From Arcuatula senhousia (Eukaryota; Mollusca; Bivalvia; Mytilida; Mytilidae), in NCBI GenBank assembly GCA_963971305.1, contig CAXARO010001824.1, positions 124,001-188,000 of the forward strand: a stretch of 64,000 nt of DNA. The letters run 5' to 3'. Both the position numbers and the translations under genes were made by a program. The notes below the pieces were generated by a model, which was given only the letters and a program-made list of their open reading frames with translations, did not search any database and had not been told where the DNA came from. Of the stretch, positions 12,511 through 27,046 are shown piece by piece (position 1 is the first letter of the stretch; each line of letters opens with the position of its first letter).

Positions 12511-13415
12511 TGTATGACTGTTTAATCATGACAGTTTATTGAAGGAACAAACTCTCAATTATTCAAGAAAAATTGAAATTTAATATTGTTCTTACGTCAC
12601 TTCTGAAAAAAAATCCACATGTTCTCTGAAACTACAAGTACAATCGACCTCAAAATTTGCAGTCAGCAGGGCATACATGTACTAAAAGTTTATAAAAAAA
12701 CTTGGTGCAGATATCTCTCACAGCTTTTCCTAGAGAAAAGAAATGGCAATGCCGTAAAAATCGCTTGCTAGGTCCGGAAATCTCAGTAAAAACCTACAAT
12801 AAAATGTCCGCTCCGAGTTTGAAATACTAATCTGTGTTACAAACAGGTGCTGAAAAATGTACATTATCAGAAAATAATCAATAAATGTGTTTTAAAGTTA
12901 CACCGGATCAATTAAATCCAAAACATGCACTGCTTGTGAACTGTCATCAAAATGTCAATTTCCTACAATGACAAAAGAAATTACATTGTGTACATTCCAT
13001 CTCTATAGATGTTGTCTGTTTAACGTCCCCACCTAAAAAGAAATAAAAAGACTATCTTTTCGTTATTATAAACCCGTGTCACGTGATGTGGCGCGCGCGC
13101 TGTACCTAAAATAAAAGAAAAACTTTCCAAACTAAACATGAAACTTCTCCGGTAACAATAATATAGACCCCATACAGAAACGAACAAACAAACAAACAAA
13201 CAAACAAACAAACACCCCCCCCCCCCAATTCAATTAATTTTAAAGGGGGAAAGACCCCCTACAATTGCTTTTTTAAAGCAATTGATTTATATTGTAAAAA
13301 GCCTTTTTAACCATTCTGTTCCGTTAATAAAAAAAAAAAAAAAAAAAATCCCAAAGACCCCCTTTTGCCCCCCCCCCCTTTTTTTTTTAACCCTTCACTT
13401 ACAACTGAATGAAGG
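11018..13415 (+). repeat. Array unit 5
   Basis: 2,398 bp with three cores. One GATCATGATC palindrome is broken (CATGGTCATG at 12,000). The tail carries AAAAAGAAATAAAAAG (about 13,034), shared only with units 6 and 7 inside the array, and the linker after it has TCCCAAAGACC instead of TCCCCGAGACC. Confidence 0.93.
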
Positions 13416-14476
13416 TTGTGTGCTATCTATCCTATCAACGTAAAACGAACGACAACTCCAGTTTTTTCCATATTATTAGGTCTTTCCACTTTTCTGTGGA
13501 AAGCCTATTGTATTTGTTCTGATTATTATTATTATTTTTTTTTTCTTCCGCCAAATTTTGTTCTTGCGATAAATGTTTGTTTCGCAATATGTCGCTTAGA
13601 TTTTTTTCATATTGTATCGTATAGTTTATGCGCTTTTAAATTTCACCCTGCTAAGCCGAACCATTTTCTTTGTAAGAGTTATCTCCCTATTCACTGTTTG
13701 TCATGTGTGTGCATCTCCTTCGTAACAAAATAAGAAAGCGACAAAATTCTTTTTACAAATTGTTCGTTATATCCTCAGGAATTTTTGGCTAATTTGGATC
13801 GAAGCGATTCGATGAAATTTTATAGGAGTTATCTACCTTTACGGAATAAATTTGTCGGTATGTTTTTTTAACTCATAAACCGTTAACCGTATAACCCTGG
13901 AATGTTTTTATTTGAGTCCCCTGATTCCTAACTTAGAAAATTAGGTCAAGGTCAAAGGTCAAGGTCATATTTTAGATTTTCATATGTCTTTGATTTCCCT
14001 ATAACTCTTGAACGGTTATAGATACAAAAAAATTAAGCAGTGAAAAATGCTTGGTACTTCAAGGGACAACTTTTTTACATTATGACTATATTGATTTTAC
14101 CATCATGTAAGGGACATAACTCCCATCGATGGTTTTTAAAAAGCCATTTTTAGGCAAAACTCTTAAACAAAAGGTCCTTGACCCATAGGGTCTTTTGCAA
14201 TGACCTTGTGGAGCAATGACCTTGACGAAGGTTACAAGGTCAAAGGTCAAGGTCATCAAATTATGTGGTTTTGGCACTATTTAAACAGTTTTATGTGTGT
14301 TTGAATTTCAACCAACCAACCAACCAACCAACCGACCGACCAACCAACCAACATACCAACCAACCAACCAATCAATCATGATCATGATCAATCAACCAAT
14401 AATGATCATGATCAATCAATCAATCATGTTTCCGTCTCATGTGTTTCTTATAGGGTTCAACCAACCAACCAACCAG

Positions 14477-14508
<32 letters not shown>

Positions 14509-14649
14509 GATCATGATCAACCAATCATGTTTCCGTCTCATGTGTTTAATAAAGGGTCCAAGATCTTCTTTGTGTCTTTTTCTGTGTTTCAATTGACCCT
14601 ATCCAACGTGTTTAACCAACCAACCAACCAACCAACCAACTAACCAACT

Positions 14650-14683
<34 letters not shown>

Positions 14684-14828
14684 GATCATGATCAACCAAT
14701 CATGTTTCCGTCTCATGTGTTTAATAAAGGGTCCAAGATCTTCTTTGTGTCTTTTTCCGTGTTTCAATTGACCCTATCCAACGTGTTTAACCAACCAACC
14801 AACCAACCAACCAACCAACCAACCAACT

Positions 14829-14866
<38 letters not shown>

Positions 14867-15030
14867 GATCATGATCAATCAATCATGTTTCCGTCTCATG
14901 TGTTTAATATAGGGTCCAAGATCTTCTTTGTTTCTTTTTCCGTGTTTCAATTGACCCTATCCAACGTGTTTAACCAACCAACCAACCAACCAACCAACCA
15001 ACCAACTAACCAACTAACTAATCAATCAAT

Positions 15031-15063
<33 letters not shown>

Positions 15064-15968
15064 TGTATGACTGTTTAATCATGACAGTTTATTGAAGGAA
15101 CAAACTCTCAATTATTCAAGAAAAATTGAAATTTAATATTGTTCTTACGTCACTTCTGAAAAAAAATCCACATGTTCTCTGAAACTACAAGTACAATCGA
15201 CCTCAAAATTTGCAGTCAGCAGGGCATACATGTACTAAAAGTTTATAAAAAAACTTGGTGCAGATATCTCTCACAGCTTTTCCTAGAGAAAAGAAATGGC
15301 AATGCCGTAAAAATCGCTTGCTAGGTCCGGAAATCTCAGTAAAAACCTACAATAAAATGTCCGCTCCGAGTTTGAAATACTAATCTGTGTTACAAACAGG
15401 TGCTGAAAAATGTACATTATCAGAAAATAATCAATAAATGTGTTTTAAAGTTACACCGGATCAATTAAATCCAAAACATGCACTGCTTGTGAACTGTCAT
15501 CAAAATGTCAATTTCCTACAATGACAAAAGAAATTACATTGTGTACATTCCATCTCTATAGATGTTGTCTGTTTAACGTCCCCACCTAAAAAGAAATAAA
15601 AAGACTATCTTTTCGTTATTATAAACCCGTGTCACGTGATGTGGCGCGCGCGCTGTACCTAAAATAAAAGAAAAACTTTCCAAACTAAACATGAAACTTC
15701 TCCGGTAACAATAATATAGACCCCATACAGAAACGAACAAACAAACAAACAAACAAACAAACAAACACCCCCCCCCCCAATTCAATTAATTTTAAAGGGG
15801 GAAAGACCCCCTACAATTGCTTTTTTAAAGCAATTGATTTATATTGTAAAAAGCCTTTTTAACCATTCTGTTCCGTTAATAAAAAAAAAAAAAAAAAAAA
15901 TCCCAAAGACCCCCTTTTGCCCCCCCCCCCCTTTTTTTTTTAACCCTTCACTTACAACTGAATGAAGG
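13416..15968 (+). repeat. Array unit 6 with a fourth core repeat
   Basis: 2,553 bp, about 155 bp longer than its neighbours because the second-type core plus its microsatellite is duplicated (copies near 14,526 and 14,700, both with AATAAAGGG). The linker that follows (15,901) also has TCCCAAAGACC. The extra step shows that core number changes by unequal exchange inside a unit. Confidence 0.93.
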
Positions 15969-17033
15969 TTGTGTGCTATCTATCCTATCAACGTAAAACG
16001 AACGACAACTCCAGTTTTTTCCATATTATTAGGTCTTTCCACTTTTCTGTGGAAAGCCTATTGTATTTGTTCTGATTATTATTATTATTTTTTTTTTCTT
16101 CCGCCAAATTTTGTTCTTGCGATAAATGTTTGTTTCGCAATATGTCGCTTAGATTTTTTTCATATTGTATCGTATAGTTTATGCGCTTTTAAATTTCACC
16201 CTGCTAAGCCGAACCATTTTCTTTGTAAGAGTTATCTCCCTATTCACTGTTTGTCATGTGTGTGCATCTCCTTCGTAACAAAATAAGAAAGCGACAAAAT
16301 TCTTTTTACAAATTGTTCGTTATATCCTCAGGAATTTTTGGCTAATTTGGATCGAAGCGATTCGATGAAATTTTATAGGAGTTATCTACCTTTACGGAAT
16401 AAATTTGTCGGTATGTTTTTTTAACTCATAAACCGTTAACCGTATAACCCTGGAATGTTTTTATTTGAGTCCCCTGATTCCTAACTTAGAAAATTAGGTC
16501 AAGGTCAAAGGTCAAGGTCATATTTTAGATTTTCATATGTCTTTGATTTCCCTATAACTCTTGAACGGTTATAGATACAAAAAAATTAAGCAGTGAAAAA
16601 TGCTTGGTACTTCAAGGGACAACTTTTTTACATTATGACTATATTGATTTTACCATCATGTAAGGGACATAACTCCCATCGATGGTTTTTAAAAAGCCAT
16701 TTTTAGGCAAAACTCTTAAACAAAAGGTCCTTGACCCATAGGGTCTTTTGCAATGACCTTGTGGAGCAATGACCTTGACGAAGGTTACAAGGTCAAAGGT
16801 CAAGGTCATCAAATTATGTGGTTTTGGCACTATTTAAACAGTTTTATGTGTGTTTGAATTTCAACCAACCAACCAACCAACCAACCAACCGACCGACCAA
16901 CCAACCAACATACCAACCAACCAACCAATCAATCATGATCATGATCAATCAACCAATAATGATCATGATCAATCAATCAATCATGTTTCCGTCTCATGTG
17001 TTTCTTATAGGGTTCAACCAACCAACCAACCAG

Positions 17034-17065
<32 letters not shown>

Positions 17066-17210
17066 GATCATGATCAACCAATCATGTTTCCGTCTCATGT
17101 GTTTAATAAAGGGTCCAAGATCTTCTTTGTGTCTTTTTCCGTGTTTCAATTGACCCTATCCAACGTGTTTAACCAACCAACCAACCAACCAACCAACCAA
17201 CCAACCAACT

Positions 17211-17252
<42 letters not shown>

Positions 17253-17424
17253 GATCATGATCAATCAATCATGTTTCCGTCTCATGTGTTTAATATAGGG
17301 TCCAAGATCTTCTTTGTTTCTTTTTCCGTGTTTCAATTGACCCTATCCAACGTGTTTAACCAACCAACCAACCAACCAACCAACCAACCAACCAACTAAC
17401 CAACTAACTAATCAATCAATCAAT

Positions 17425-17465
<41 letters not shown>

Positions 17466-18369
17466 TGTATGACTGTTTAATCATGACAGTTTATTGAAGG
17501 AACAAACTCTCAATTATTCAAGAAAAATTGAAATTTAATATTGTTCTTACGTCACTTCTGAAAAAAAATCCACATGTTCTCTGAAACTACAAGTACAATC
17601 GACCTCAAAATTTGCAGTCAGCAGGGCATACATGTACTAAAAGTTTATAAAAAAACTTGGTGCAGATATCTCTCACAGCTTTTCCTAGAGAAAAGAAATG
17701 GCAATGCCGTAAAAATCGCTTGCTAGGTCCGGAAATCTCAGTAAAAACCTACAATAAAATGTCCGCTCCGAGTTTGAAATACTAATCTGTGTTACAAACA
17801 GGTGCTGAAAAATGTACATTATCAGAAAATAATCAATAAATGTGTTTTAAAGTTACACCGGATCAATTAAATCCAAAACATGCACTGCTTGTGAACTGTC
17901 ATCAAAATGTCAATTTCCTACAATGACAAAAGAAATTACATTGTGTACATTCCATCTCTATAGATGTTGTCTGTTTAACGTCCCCACCTAAAAAGAAATA
18001 AAAAGACTATCTTTTCGTTATTATAAACCCGTGTCACGTGATGTGGCGCGCGCGCTGTACCTAAAATAAAAGAAAAACTTTCCAAACTAAACATGAAACT
18101 TCTCCGGTAACAATAATATAGACCCCATACAGAAACGAACGAACAAACAAACAAACAAACAAACAAACAACCCCCCCCCCCAATTCAATTAATTTTAAAG
18201 GGGGAAAGACCCCCTACAATTGCTTTTTTAAAGCAATTGATTTATATTGTAAAAAGCCTTTTTAACCATTCTGTTCCGTTAATAAAAAAAAAAAAAAAAA
18301 AAATCCCCGAGACCCCCTTTTGCCCCCCCCCCTTTTTTTTTTAACCCTTCACTTACAACTGAATGAAGG
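15969..18369 (+). repeat. Array unit 7
   Basis: 2,401 bp with three cores. The AAAAAGAAAT tail variant is present (about 17,992). The (CAAA)n run begins with an extra CGAA step (about 18,134). The following linker returns to TCCCCGAGACC. Confidence 0.93.
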
Positions 18370-19462
18370 TTGTGTGCTATCTATCCTATCAACGTAAAAC
18401 GAACGACAACTCCAGTTTTTTCCATATTATTAGGTCTTTCCACTTTTCTGTGGAAAGCCTATTGTATTTGTTCTGATTATTATTATTATTTTTTTTTTCT
18501 TCCGCCAAATTTTGTTCTTGCGATAAATGTTTGTTTCGCAATATGTCGCTTAGATTTTTTTCATATTGTATCGTATAGTTTATGCGCTTTTAAATTTCAC
18601 CCTGCTAAGCCGAACCATTTTCTTTGTAAGAGTTATCTCCCTATTCACTGTTTGTCATGTGTCACAGTGCATCTCCTTCGTAACAAAATAAGAAAGCGAC
18701 AAAATTCTTTTTACAAATTGTTCGTTATATCCTCAGGAATTTTTGGCTAATTTGGATCGAAGCAATTCGATGAAATTTTATAGGAGTTATCTACCTTTAC
18801 GGAATAAATTTGTCGGTATGTTTTTTTAACTCATAAACCGTTAACCGTATAACCCTGGAATGTTTTTATTTGAGTCCCCTGATTCCTAACTTAGAAAATT
18901 AGGTCAAGGTCAAAGGTCAAGGTCATATTTTAGATTTTCATATGTCTTTGATTTCCCTATAACTCTTGAACGGTTATAGATACAAAAAAATTAAGCAGTG
19001 AAATATGCTTGGTACTTCAAGGGACAACTTTTTTACATTATGACTATATTGATTTTACCATCATGTAAGGGACATAACTCCCATCGATGGTTTTTAAAAA
19101 GCCATTTTTAGGCAAAACTCTTAAACAAAAGGTCCTTGACCCATAGGGTCTTTTGCAATGACCTTGTGGAGCAATGACCTTGACGAAGGTTACAAGGTCA
19201 AAGGTCAAGGTCATCAAATTATGTGGTTTTGGCACTATTTAAACAGTTTTATGTGTGTTTGAATTTCAACCAACCAACCAACCAACCAACCAACCAACCA
19301 ACCAACCGACCGACCAACCAACCAACATACCAACCAACCAACCAACCAATCAATCAACCAATCAATCATGATCATGATCAATCAACCAATAATGATCATG
19401 ATCAATCAATCAATCATGTTTCCGTCTCATGTGTTTCTTATAGGGTTCAACCAACCAACCAG

Positions 19463-19494
<32 letters not shown>

Positions 19495-19627
19495 GATCAT
19501 GATCAACCAATCATGTTTCCGTCTCATGTGTTTAATAAAGGGTCCAAGATCTTCTTTGTGTCTTTTTCCGTGTTTCAATTGACCCTATCCAACGTGTTTA
19601 ACCAACCAACCAACCAACCAACCAACT

Positions 19628-19665
<38 letters not shown>

Positions 19666-19829
19666 GATCATGATCAATCAATCATGTTTCCGTCTCATGT
19701 GTTTAATATAGGGTCCAAGATCTTCTTTGTTTCTTTTTCCGTGTTTCAATTGACCCTATCCAACGTGTTTAACCAACCAACCAACCAACCAACCAACCAA
19801 CTAACCAACTAACTAATCAATCAATCAAT

Positions 19830-19866
<37 letters not shown>

Positions 19867-20786
19867 TGTATGACTGTTTAATCATGACAGTTTATTGAAG
19901 GAACAAACTCTCAATTATTCAAGAAAAATTGAAATTTAATATTGTTCTTACGTCACTTCTGAAAAAAAATCCACATGTTCTCTGAAACTACAAGTACAAT
20001 CGACCTCAAAATTTGCAGTCAGCAGGGCATACATGTACTAAAAGTTTATAAAAAAACTTGGTGCAGATATCTCTCACAGCTTTTCCTAGAGAAAAGAAAT
20101 GGCAATGCCGTAAAAATCGCTTGCTAGGTCCGGAAATCTCGGTAAAAACCTACAATAAAATGTCCGCTCCGAGTTTGAAATACTAATCTGTGTTACAAAC
20201 AGGTGCTGAAAAATGTACATTATCAGAAAATAATCAATAAATGTGTTTTAAAGTTACACCGGATCAATTAAATCCAAAACATGCACTGCTTGTGAACTGT
20301 CATCAAAATGTCAATTTCCTACAATGACAAAAGAAATTACATTGTGTACATTCCATCTCTATAGATGTTGTCTGTTTAACGTCCCCACCTAAAAAACAAT
20401 AAAAAGACTATCTTTTCGTTATTATAAACCCGTGTCACGTGATGTGGCGCGCGCGCTGTACCTAAAATAAAAGAAAAACTTTCCAAACTAAACATGAAAC
20501 TTCTCCGGTAACAATAATATAGACCCCATACAGAAACGAACAAACAAACAAACAAACAAACAAACAAACAAACAAACAAACAAACAACCCCCCCCCCCCA
20601 ATTCAATTAATTTTAAAGGGGGAAAGACCCCCTACAATTGCTTTTTTAAAGCAATTGATTTATATTGTAAAAAGCCTTTTTAACCATTCTGTTCCGTTAA
20701 TAAAAAAAAAAAAAAAAAAAAATCCCCGAGACCCCCTTTTGCCCCCCCCTTTTTTTTTTAACCCTTCACTTACAACTGAATGAAGG
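18370..20786 (+). repeat. Array unit 8
   Basis: 2,417 bp with three cores. Private changes: GTGTCACAGTGC for GTGTGTGC (18,659), AGCAATTCG for AGCGATTCG (about 18,763) and GAAATATGC (about 19,000). It is the first of four consecutive units with the CTCGGTAAAA tail variant (20,138). Confidence 0.93.
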
Positions 20787-22012
20787 TTGTGTGCTATCTA
20801 TCCTATCAACGTAAAACGAACGACAACTCCAGTTTTTTCCATATTATTAGGTCTTTCCACTTTTCTGTGGAAAGCCTATTGTATTTGTTCTGATTATTAT
20901 TATTATTTTTTTTTTCTTCCGCCAAATTTTGTTCTTGCGATAAATGTTTGTTTCGCAATATGTCGCTTAGATTTTTTTCATATTGTATCGTATAGTTTAT
21001 GCGCTTTTAAATTTCACCCTGCTTAGCCGAACCATTTTCTTTGTAAGAGTTATCTCCCTATTCACTGTTTGTCATGTGTGTGCATCTCCTTCGTAACAAA
21101 ATAAGAAAGCGACAAAATTCTTTTTACAAATTGTTCGTTATATCCTCAGGAATTTTTGGCTAATTTGGATCGAAGCGATTCGATGAAATTTTATAGGAGT
21201 TATCTACCTTTACGGAATAAATTTGTCAGTATGTTTTTTTAACTCATAAACCGTTAACCGTATAACCCTGGAATGTTTTTATTTGAGTCCCCTGATTCCT
21301 AACTTAGAAAATTAGGTCAAGGTCAAAGGTCAAGGTCATATTTTAGATTTTCATATGTCTTTGATTTCCCTATAACTCTTGAACGGTTATAGATACAAAA
21401 AAATTAAGCAGTGAAAAATGCTTGGTACTTCAAGGGACAACTTTTTTACATTATGACTATATTGATTTTACCATCATGTAAGGGACATAACTCCCATCGA
21501 TGGTTTTTAAAAAGCCATTTTTAGGCAAAACTCTTAAACAAAAGGTCCTTGACCCATAGGGTCTTTTGCAATGACCTTGTGGAGCAATGACCTTGACGAA
21601 GGTTACAAGGTCAAAGGTCAAGGTCATCAAATTATGTGGTTTTGGCACTATTTAAACAGTTTTATGTGTGTTTGAATTTCAACCAACCAACCAACCAACC
21701 GACCGACCAACCAACCAACATACCAACCAACCAACCAACCAATCAATCAACCAATCAATCATGATCATGATCAATCAACCAATAATGATCATGATCAATC
21801 AATCAATCATGTTTCCGTCTCATGTGTTTCTTATAGGGTTCAACCAACCAGCCAATCAATCAATCAATCAATCAATCATGATCATGATCAACCAATCATG
21901 TTTCCGTCTCATGTGTTTAATAAAGGGTCCAAGATCTTCTTTGTGTCTTTTTCCGTGTTTCAATTGACCCTATCCAACGTGTTTAACCAACCAACCAACC
22001 AACCAACCAACT

Positions 22013-22050
<38 letters not shown>

Positions 22051-22218
22051 GATCATGATCAATCAATCATGTTTCCGTCTCATGTGTTTAATATAGGGTC
22101 CAAGATCTTCTTTGTTTCTTTTTCCGTGTTTCAATTGACCCTATCCAACGTGTTTAACCAACCAACCAACCAACCAACCAACCAACTAACCAACTAACTA
22201 ATCAATCAATCAATCAAT

Positions 22219-22259
<41 letters not shown>

Positions 22260-23177
22260 TGTATGACTGTTTAATCATGACAGTTTATTGAAGGAACAAA
22301 CTCTCAATTATTCAAGAAAAATTGAAATTTAATATTGTTCTTACGTCACTTCTGAAAAAAAATCCACATGTTCTCTGAAACTACAAGTACAATCGACCTC
22401 AAAATTTGCAGTCAGCAGGGCATACATGTACTAAAAGTTTATAAAAAAACTTGGTGCAGATATCTCTCACAGCTTTTCCTAGAGAAAAGAAATGGCAATG
22501 CCGTAAAAATCGCTTGCTAGGTCCGGAAATCTCGGTAAAAACCTACAATAAAATGTCCGCTCCGAGTTTGAAATACTAATCTGTGTTACAAACAGGTGCT
22601 GAAAAATGTACATTATCAGAAAATAATCAATAAATGTGTTTTAAAGTTACACCGGATCAATTAAATCCAAAACATGCACTGCTTGTGAACTGTCATCAAA
22701 ATGTCAATTTCCTACAATGACAAAAGAAATTACATTGTGTACATTCCATCTCTATAGATGTTGTCTGTTTAACGTCCCCACCTAAAAAACAATAAAAAGA
22801 CTATCTTTTCGTTATTATAAACCCGTGTCACGTGATGTGGCGCGCGCGCTGTACCTAAAATAAAAGAAAAACTTTCCAAACTAAACATGAAACTTCTCCG
22901 GTAACAATAATATAGACCCCATACAGAAACGAACAAACAAACAAACAAACAAACAAACAAACAAACAAACAAACAACCCCCCCCCCCCAATTCAATTAAT
23001 TTTAAAGGGGGAAAGACCCCCTACAATTGCTTTTTTAAAGCAATTGATTTATATTGTAAAAAGCCTTTTTAACCATTCTGTTCCGTTAATAAAAAAAAAA
23101 AAAAAAAAAAATCCCCGAGACCCCCTTTTGCCCCCCCCCCCTTTTTTTTTAACCCTTCACTTACAACTGAATGAAGG
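20787..23177 (+). repeat. Array unit 9
   Basis: 2,391 bp with three cores and shorter (CCAA)n runs around core 1. Private changes: CTGCTTAGCCG for CTGCTAAGCCG (21,021) and GTCAGTATG for GTCGGTATG (21,226). Confidence 0.93.
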
Positions 23178-24254
23178 TTGTGTGCTATCTATCCTATCAA
23201 CGTAAAACGAACGACAACTCCAGTTTTTTCCATATTATTAGGTCTTTCCACTTTTCTGTGGAAAGCCTATTGTATTTGTTCTGATTATTATTATTTTTTT
23301 TTTTTTCTTCCGCCAAATTTTGTTCTTGCGATAAATGTTTGTTTCGCAATATGTCGCTTAGATTTTTTTCATATTGTATCGTATAGTTTATGCGCTTTTA
23401 AATTTCACCCTGCTAAGCCGAACCATTTTCTTTGTAAGAGTTATCTCCCTATTCACTGTTTGTCATGTGTGTGCATCTCCTTCGTAACAAAATAAGAAAG
23501 CGACAAAATTCTTTTTACAAATTGTTCGTTATATCCTCAGGAATTTTTGGCTAATTTGGATCGAAGCGATTCGATGAAATTTTATAGGAGTTATCTACCT
23601 TTACGGAATAAATTTGTCGGTATGTTTTTTTAACTCATAAACCGTTAACCGTATAACCCTGGAATGTTTTTATTTGAGTCCCCTGATTCCTAACTTAGAA
23701 AATTAGGTCAAGGTCAAAGGTCAAGGTCATATTTTAGATTTTCATATGTCTTTGATTTCCCTATAACTCTTGAACGGTTATAGATACAAAAAAATTAAGC
23801 AGTGAAAAATGCTTGGTACTTCAAGGGACAACTTTTTTACATTATGACTATATTGATTTTACCATCATGTAAGGGACATAACTCCCATCGATGGTTTTTA
23901 AAAAGCCATTTTTAGGCAAAACTCTTAAACAAAAGGTCCTTGACCCATAGGGTCTTTTGCAATGACCTTGTGGAGCAATGACCTTGACGAAGGTTACAAG
24001 GTCAAAGGTCAAGGTCATCAAATTATGTGGTTTTGGCACTATTTAAACAGTTTTATGTGTGTTTGAATTTCAACCAACCAACCAACCAACCAACCAACCA
24101 ACCAACCAACCGACCGACCAACCAACCAACCAACCAATCAATCAACCAATCAATCATGATCATGATCAATCAACCAATAATGATCATGATCAATCAATCA
24201 ATCATGTTTCCGTCTCATGTGTTTCTTATAGGGTTCAACCAACCAACCAACCAG

Positions 24255-24286
<32 letters not shown>

Positions 24287-24427
24287 GATCATGATCAACC
24301 AATCATGTTTCCGTCTCATGTGTTTAATAAAGGGTCCAAGATCTTCTTTGTGTCTTTTTCCGTGTTTCAATTGACCCTATCCAACGTGTTTAACCAACCA
24401 ACCAACCAACCAACCAACCAACCAACT

Positions 24428-24465
<38 letters not shown>

Positions 24466-24625
24466 GATCATGATCAATCAATCATGTTTCCGTCTCATGT
24501 GTTTAATATAGGGTCCAAGATCTTCTTTGTTTCTTTTTCCGTGTTTCAATTGACCCTATCCAACGTGTTTAACCAACCAACCAACCAACCAACCAACTAA
24601 CCAACTAACTAATCAATCAATCAAT

Positions 24626-24658
<33 letters not shown>

Positions 24659-25564
24659 TGTATGACTGTTTAATCATGACAGTTTATTGAAGGAACAAAC
24701 TCTCAATTATTCAAGAAAAATTGAAATTTAATATTGTTCTTACGTCACTTCTGAAAAAAAATCCACATGTTCTCTGAAACTACAAGTACAATCGACCTCA
24801 AAATTTGCAGTCAGCAGGGCATACATGTACTAAAAGTTTATAAAAAAACTTGGTGCAGATATCTCTCACAGCTTTTCCTAGAGAAAAGAAATGGCAATGC
24901 CGTAAAAATCGCTTGCTAGGTCCGGAAATCTCGGTAAAAACCTACAATAAAATGTCCGCTCCGAGTTTGAAATACTAATCTGTGTTACAAACAGGTGCTG
25001 AAAAATGTACATTATCAGAAAATAATCAATAAATGTGTTTTAAAGTTACACCGGATCAATTAAATCCAAAACATGCACTGCTTGTGAACTGTCATCAAAA
25101 TGTCAATTTCCTACAATGACAAAAGAAATTACATTGTGTACATTCCATCTCTATAGATGTTGTCTGTTTAACGTCCCCACCTAAAAAACAATAAAAAGAC
25201 TATCTTTTCGTTATTATAAACCCGTGTCACGTGATGTGGCGCGCGCGCTGTACCTAAAATAAAAGAAAAACTTTCCAAACTAAACATGAAACTTCTCCGG
25301 TAACAATAATATAGACCCCATACAGAAACGAACAAACAAACAAACAAACAAACAAACAAACAACCCCCCCCCCCAATTCAATTAATTTTAAAGGGGGAAA
25401 GACCCCCTACAATTGCTTTTTTAAAGCAATTGATTTATATTGTAAAAAGCCTTTTTAACCATTCTGTTCCGTTAATAAAAAAAAAAAAAAAAAAAATCCC
25501 CGAGACCCCCTTTTGCCCCCCCCCCCCTTTTTTTTTTAACCCTTCACTTACAACTGAATGAAGG
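23178..25564 (+). repeat. Array unit 10
   Basis: 2,387 bp, the shortest unit. The CATACC interruption normally present in the first (CCAA)n run is missing (about 24,115-24,135). Three cores, CTCGGTAAAA tail. Confidence 0.93.
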
Positions 25565-26638
25565 TTGTGTGCTATCTATCCTATCAACGTAAAACGAACG
25601 ACAACTCCAGTTTTTTCCATATTATTAGGTCTTTCCACTTTTCTGTGGAAAGCCTATTGTATTTGTTCTGATTATTATTATTATTTTTTTTTTCTTCCGC
25701 CAAATTTTGTTCTTGCGATAAATGTTTGTTTCGCAATATGTCGCTTAGATTTTTTTCATATTGTATCGTATAGTTTATGCGCTTTTAAATTTCACCCTGC
25801 TAAGCCGAACCATTTTCTTTGTAAGAGTTATCTCCCTATTCACTGTTTGTCATGTGTGTGCATCTCCTTCGTAACAAAATAAGAAAGCGACAAAATTCTT
25901 TTTACAAATTGTTCGTTATATCCTCAGGAATTTTTGGCTAATTTGGATCGAAGCGATTCGATGAAATTTTATAGGAGTTATCTACCTTTACGGAAAATTT
26001 GTCGGTATGTTTTTTTAACTCATAAACCGTTAACCGTATAACCCTGGAATGTTTTTATTTGAGTCCCCTGATTCCTAACTTAGAAAATTAGGTCAAGGTC
26101 AAAGGTCAAGGTCATATTTTAGATTTTCATATGTCTTTGATTTCCCTATAACTCTTGAACGGTTATAGATACAAAAAAATTAAGCAGTGAAAAATGCTTG
26201 GTACTTCAAGGGACAACTTTTTTACATTATGACTATATTGATTTTACCATCATGTAAGGGACATAACTCCCATCGATGGTTTTTAAAAAGCCATTTTTAG
26301 GCAAAACTCTTAAACAAAAGGTCCTTGACCCATAGGGTCTTTTGCAATGACCTTGTGGAGCAATGACCTTGACGAAGGTTACAAGGTCAAAGATCAAGGT
26401 CATCAAATTATGTGGTTTTGGCACTATTTAAACAGTTTTATGTGTGTTTGAATTTCAACCAACCAACCAACCAACTACCAACCAACCAACCAACCAACCA
26501 ACATACCAACCAACCAACCAATCAATCAACCAATCAATCATGATCATGATCAATCAACCAATAATGATCATGATCAATCAATCAATCATGTTTCCGTCTC
26601 ATGTGTTTCTTATAGGGTTCAACCAACCAACCAACCAG

Positions 26639-26670
<32 letters not shown>

Positions 26671-27001
26671 GATCATGATCAACCAATCATGTTTCCGTCT
26701 CATGTGTTTAATAAAGGGTCCAAGATCTTCTTTGTGTCTTTTTCCGTGTTTCAATTGACCCTATCCAACGTGTTTAACCAACCAACCAACCAACCAACCA
26801 ACCAACCAACTAATCAATCAATCAATCAATCAATCAATCATGATCATGATCAATCAATCATGTTTCCGTCTCATGTGTTTAATATAGGGTCCAAGATCTT
26901 CTTTGTTTCTTTTTCCGTGTTTCAATTGACCCTATCCAACGTGTTTAACCAACCAACCAACCAACCAACTAACCAACTAACTAATCAATCAATCAATCAA
27001 T

Positions 27002-27046
<45 letters not shown>

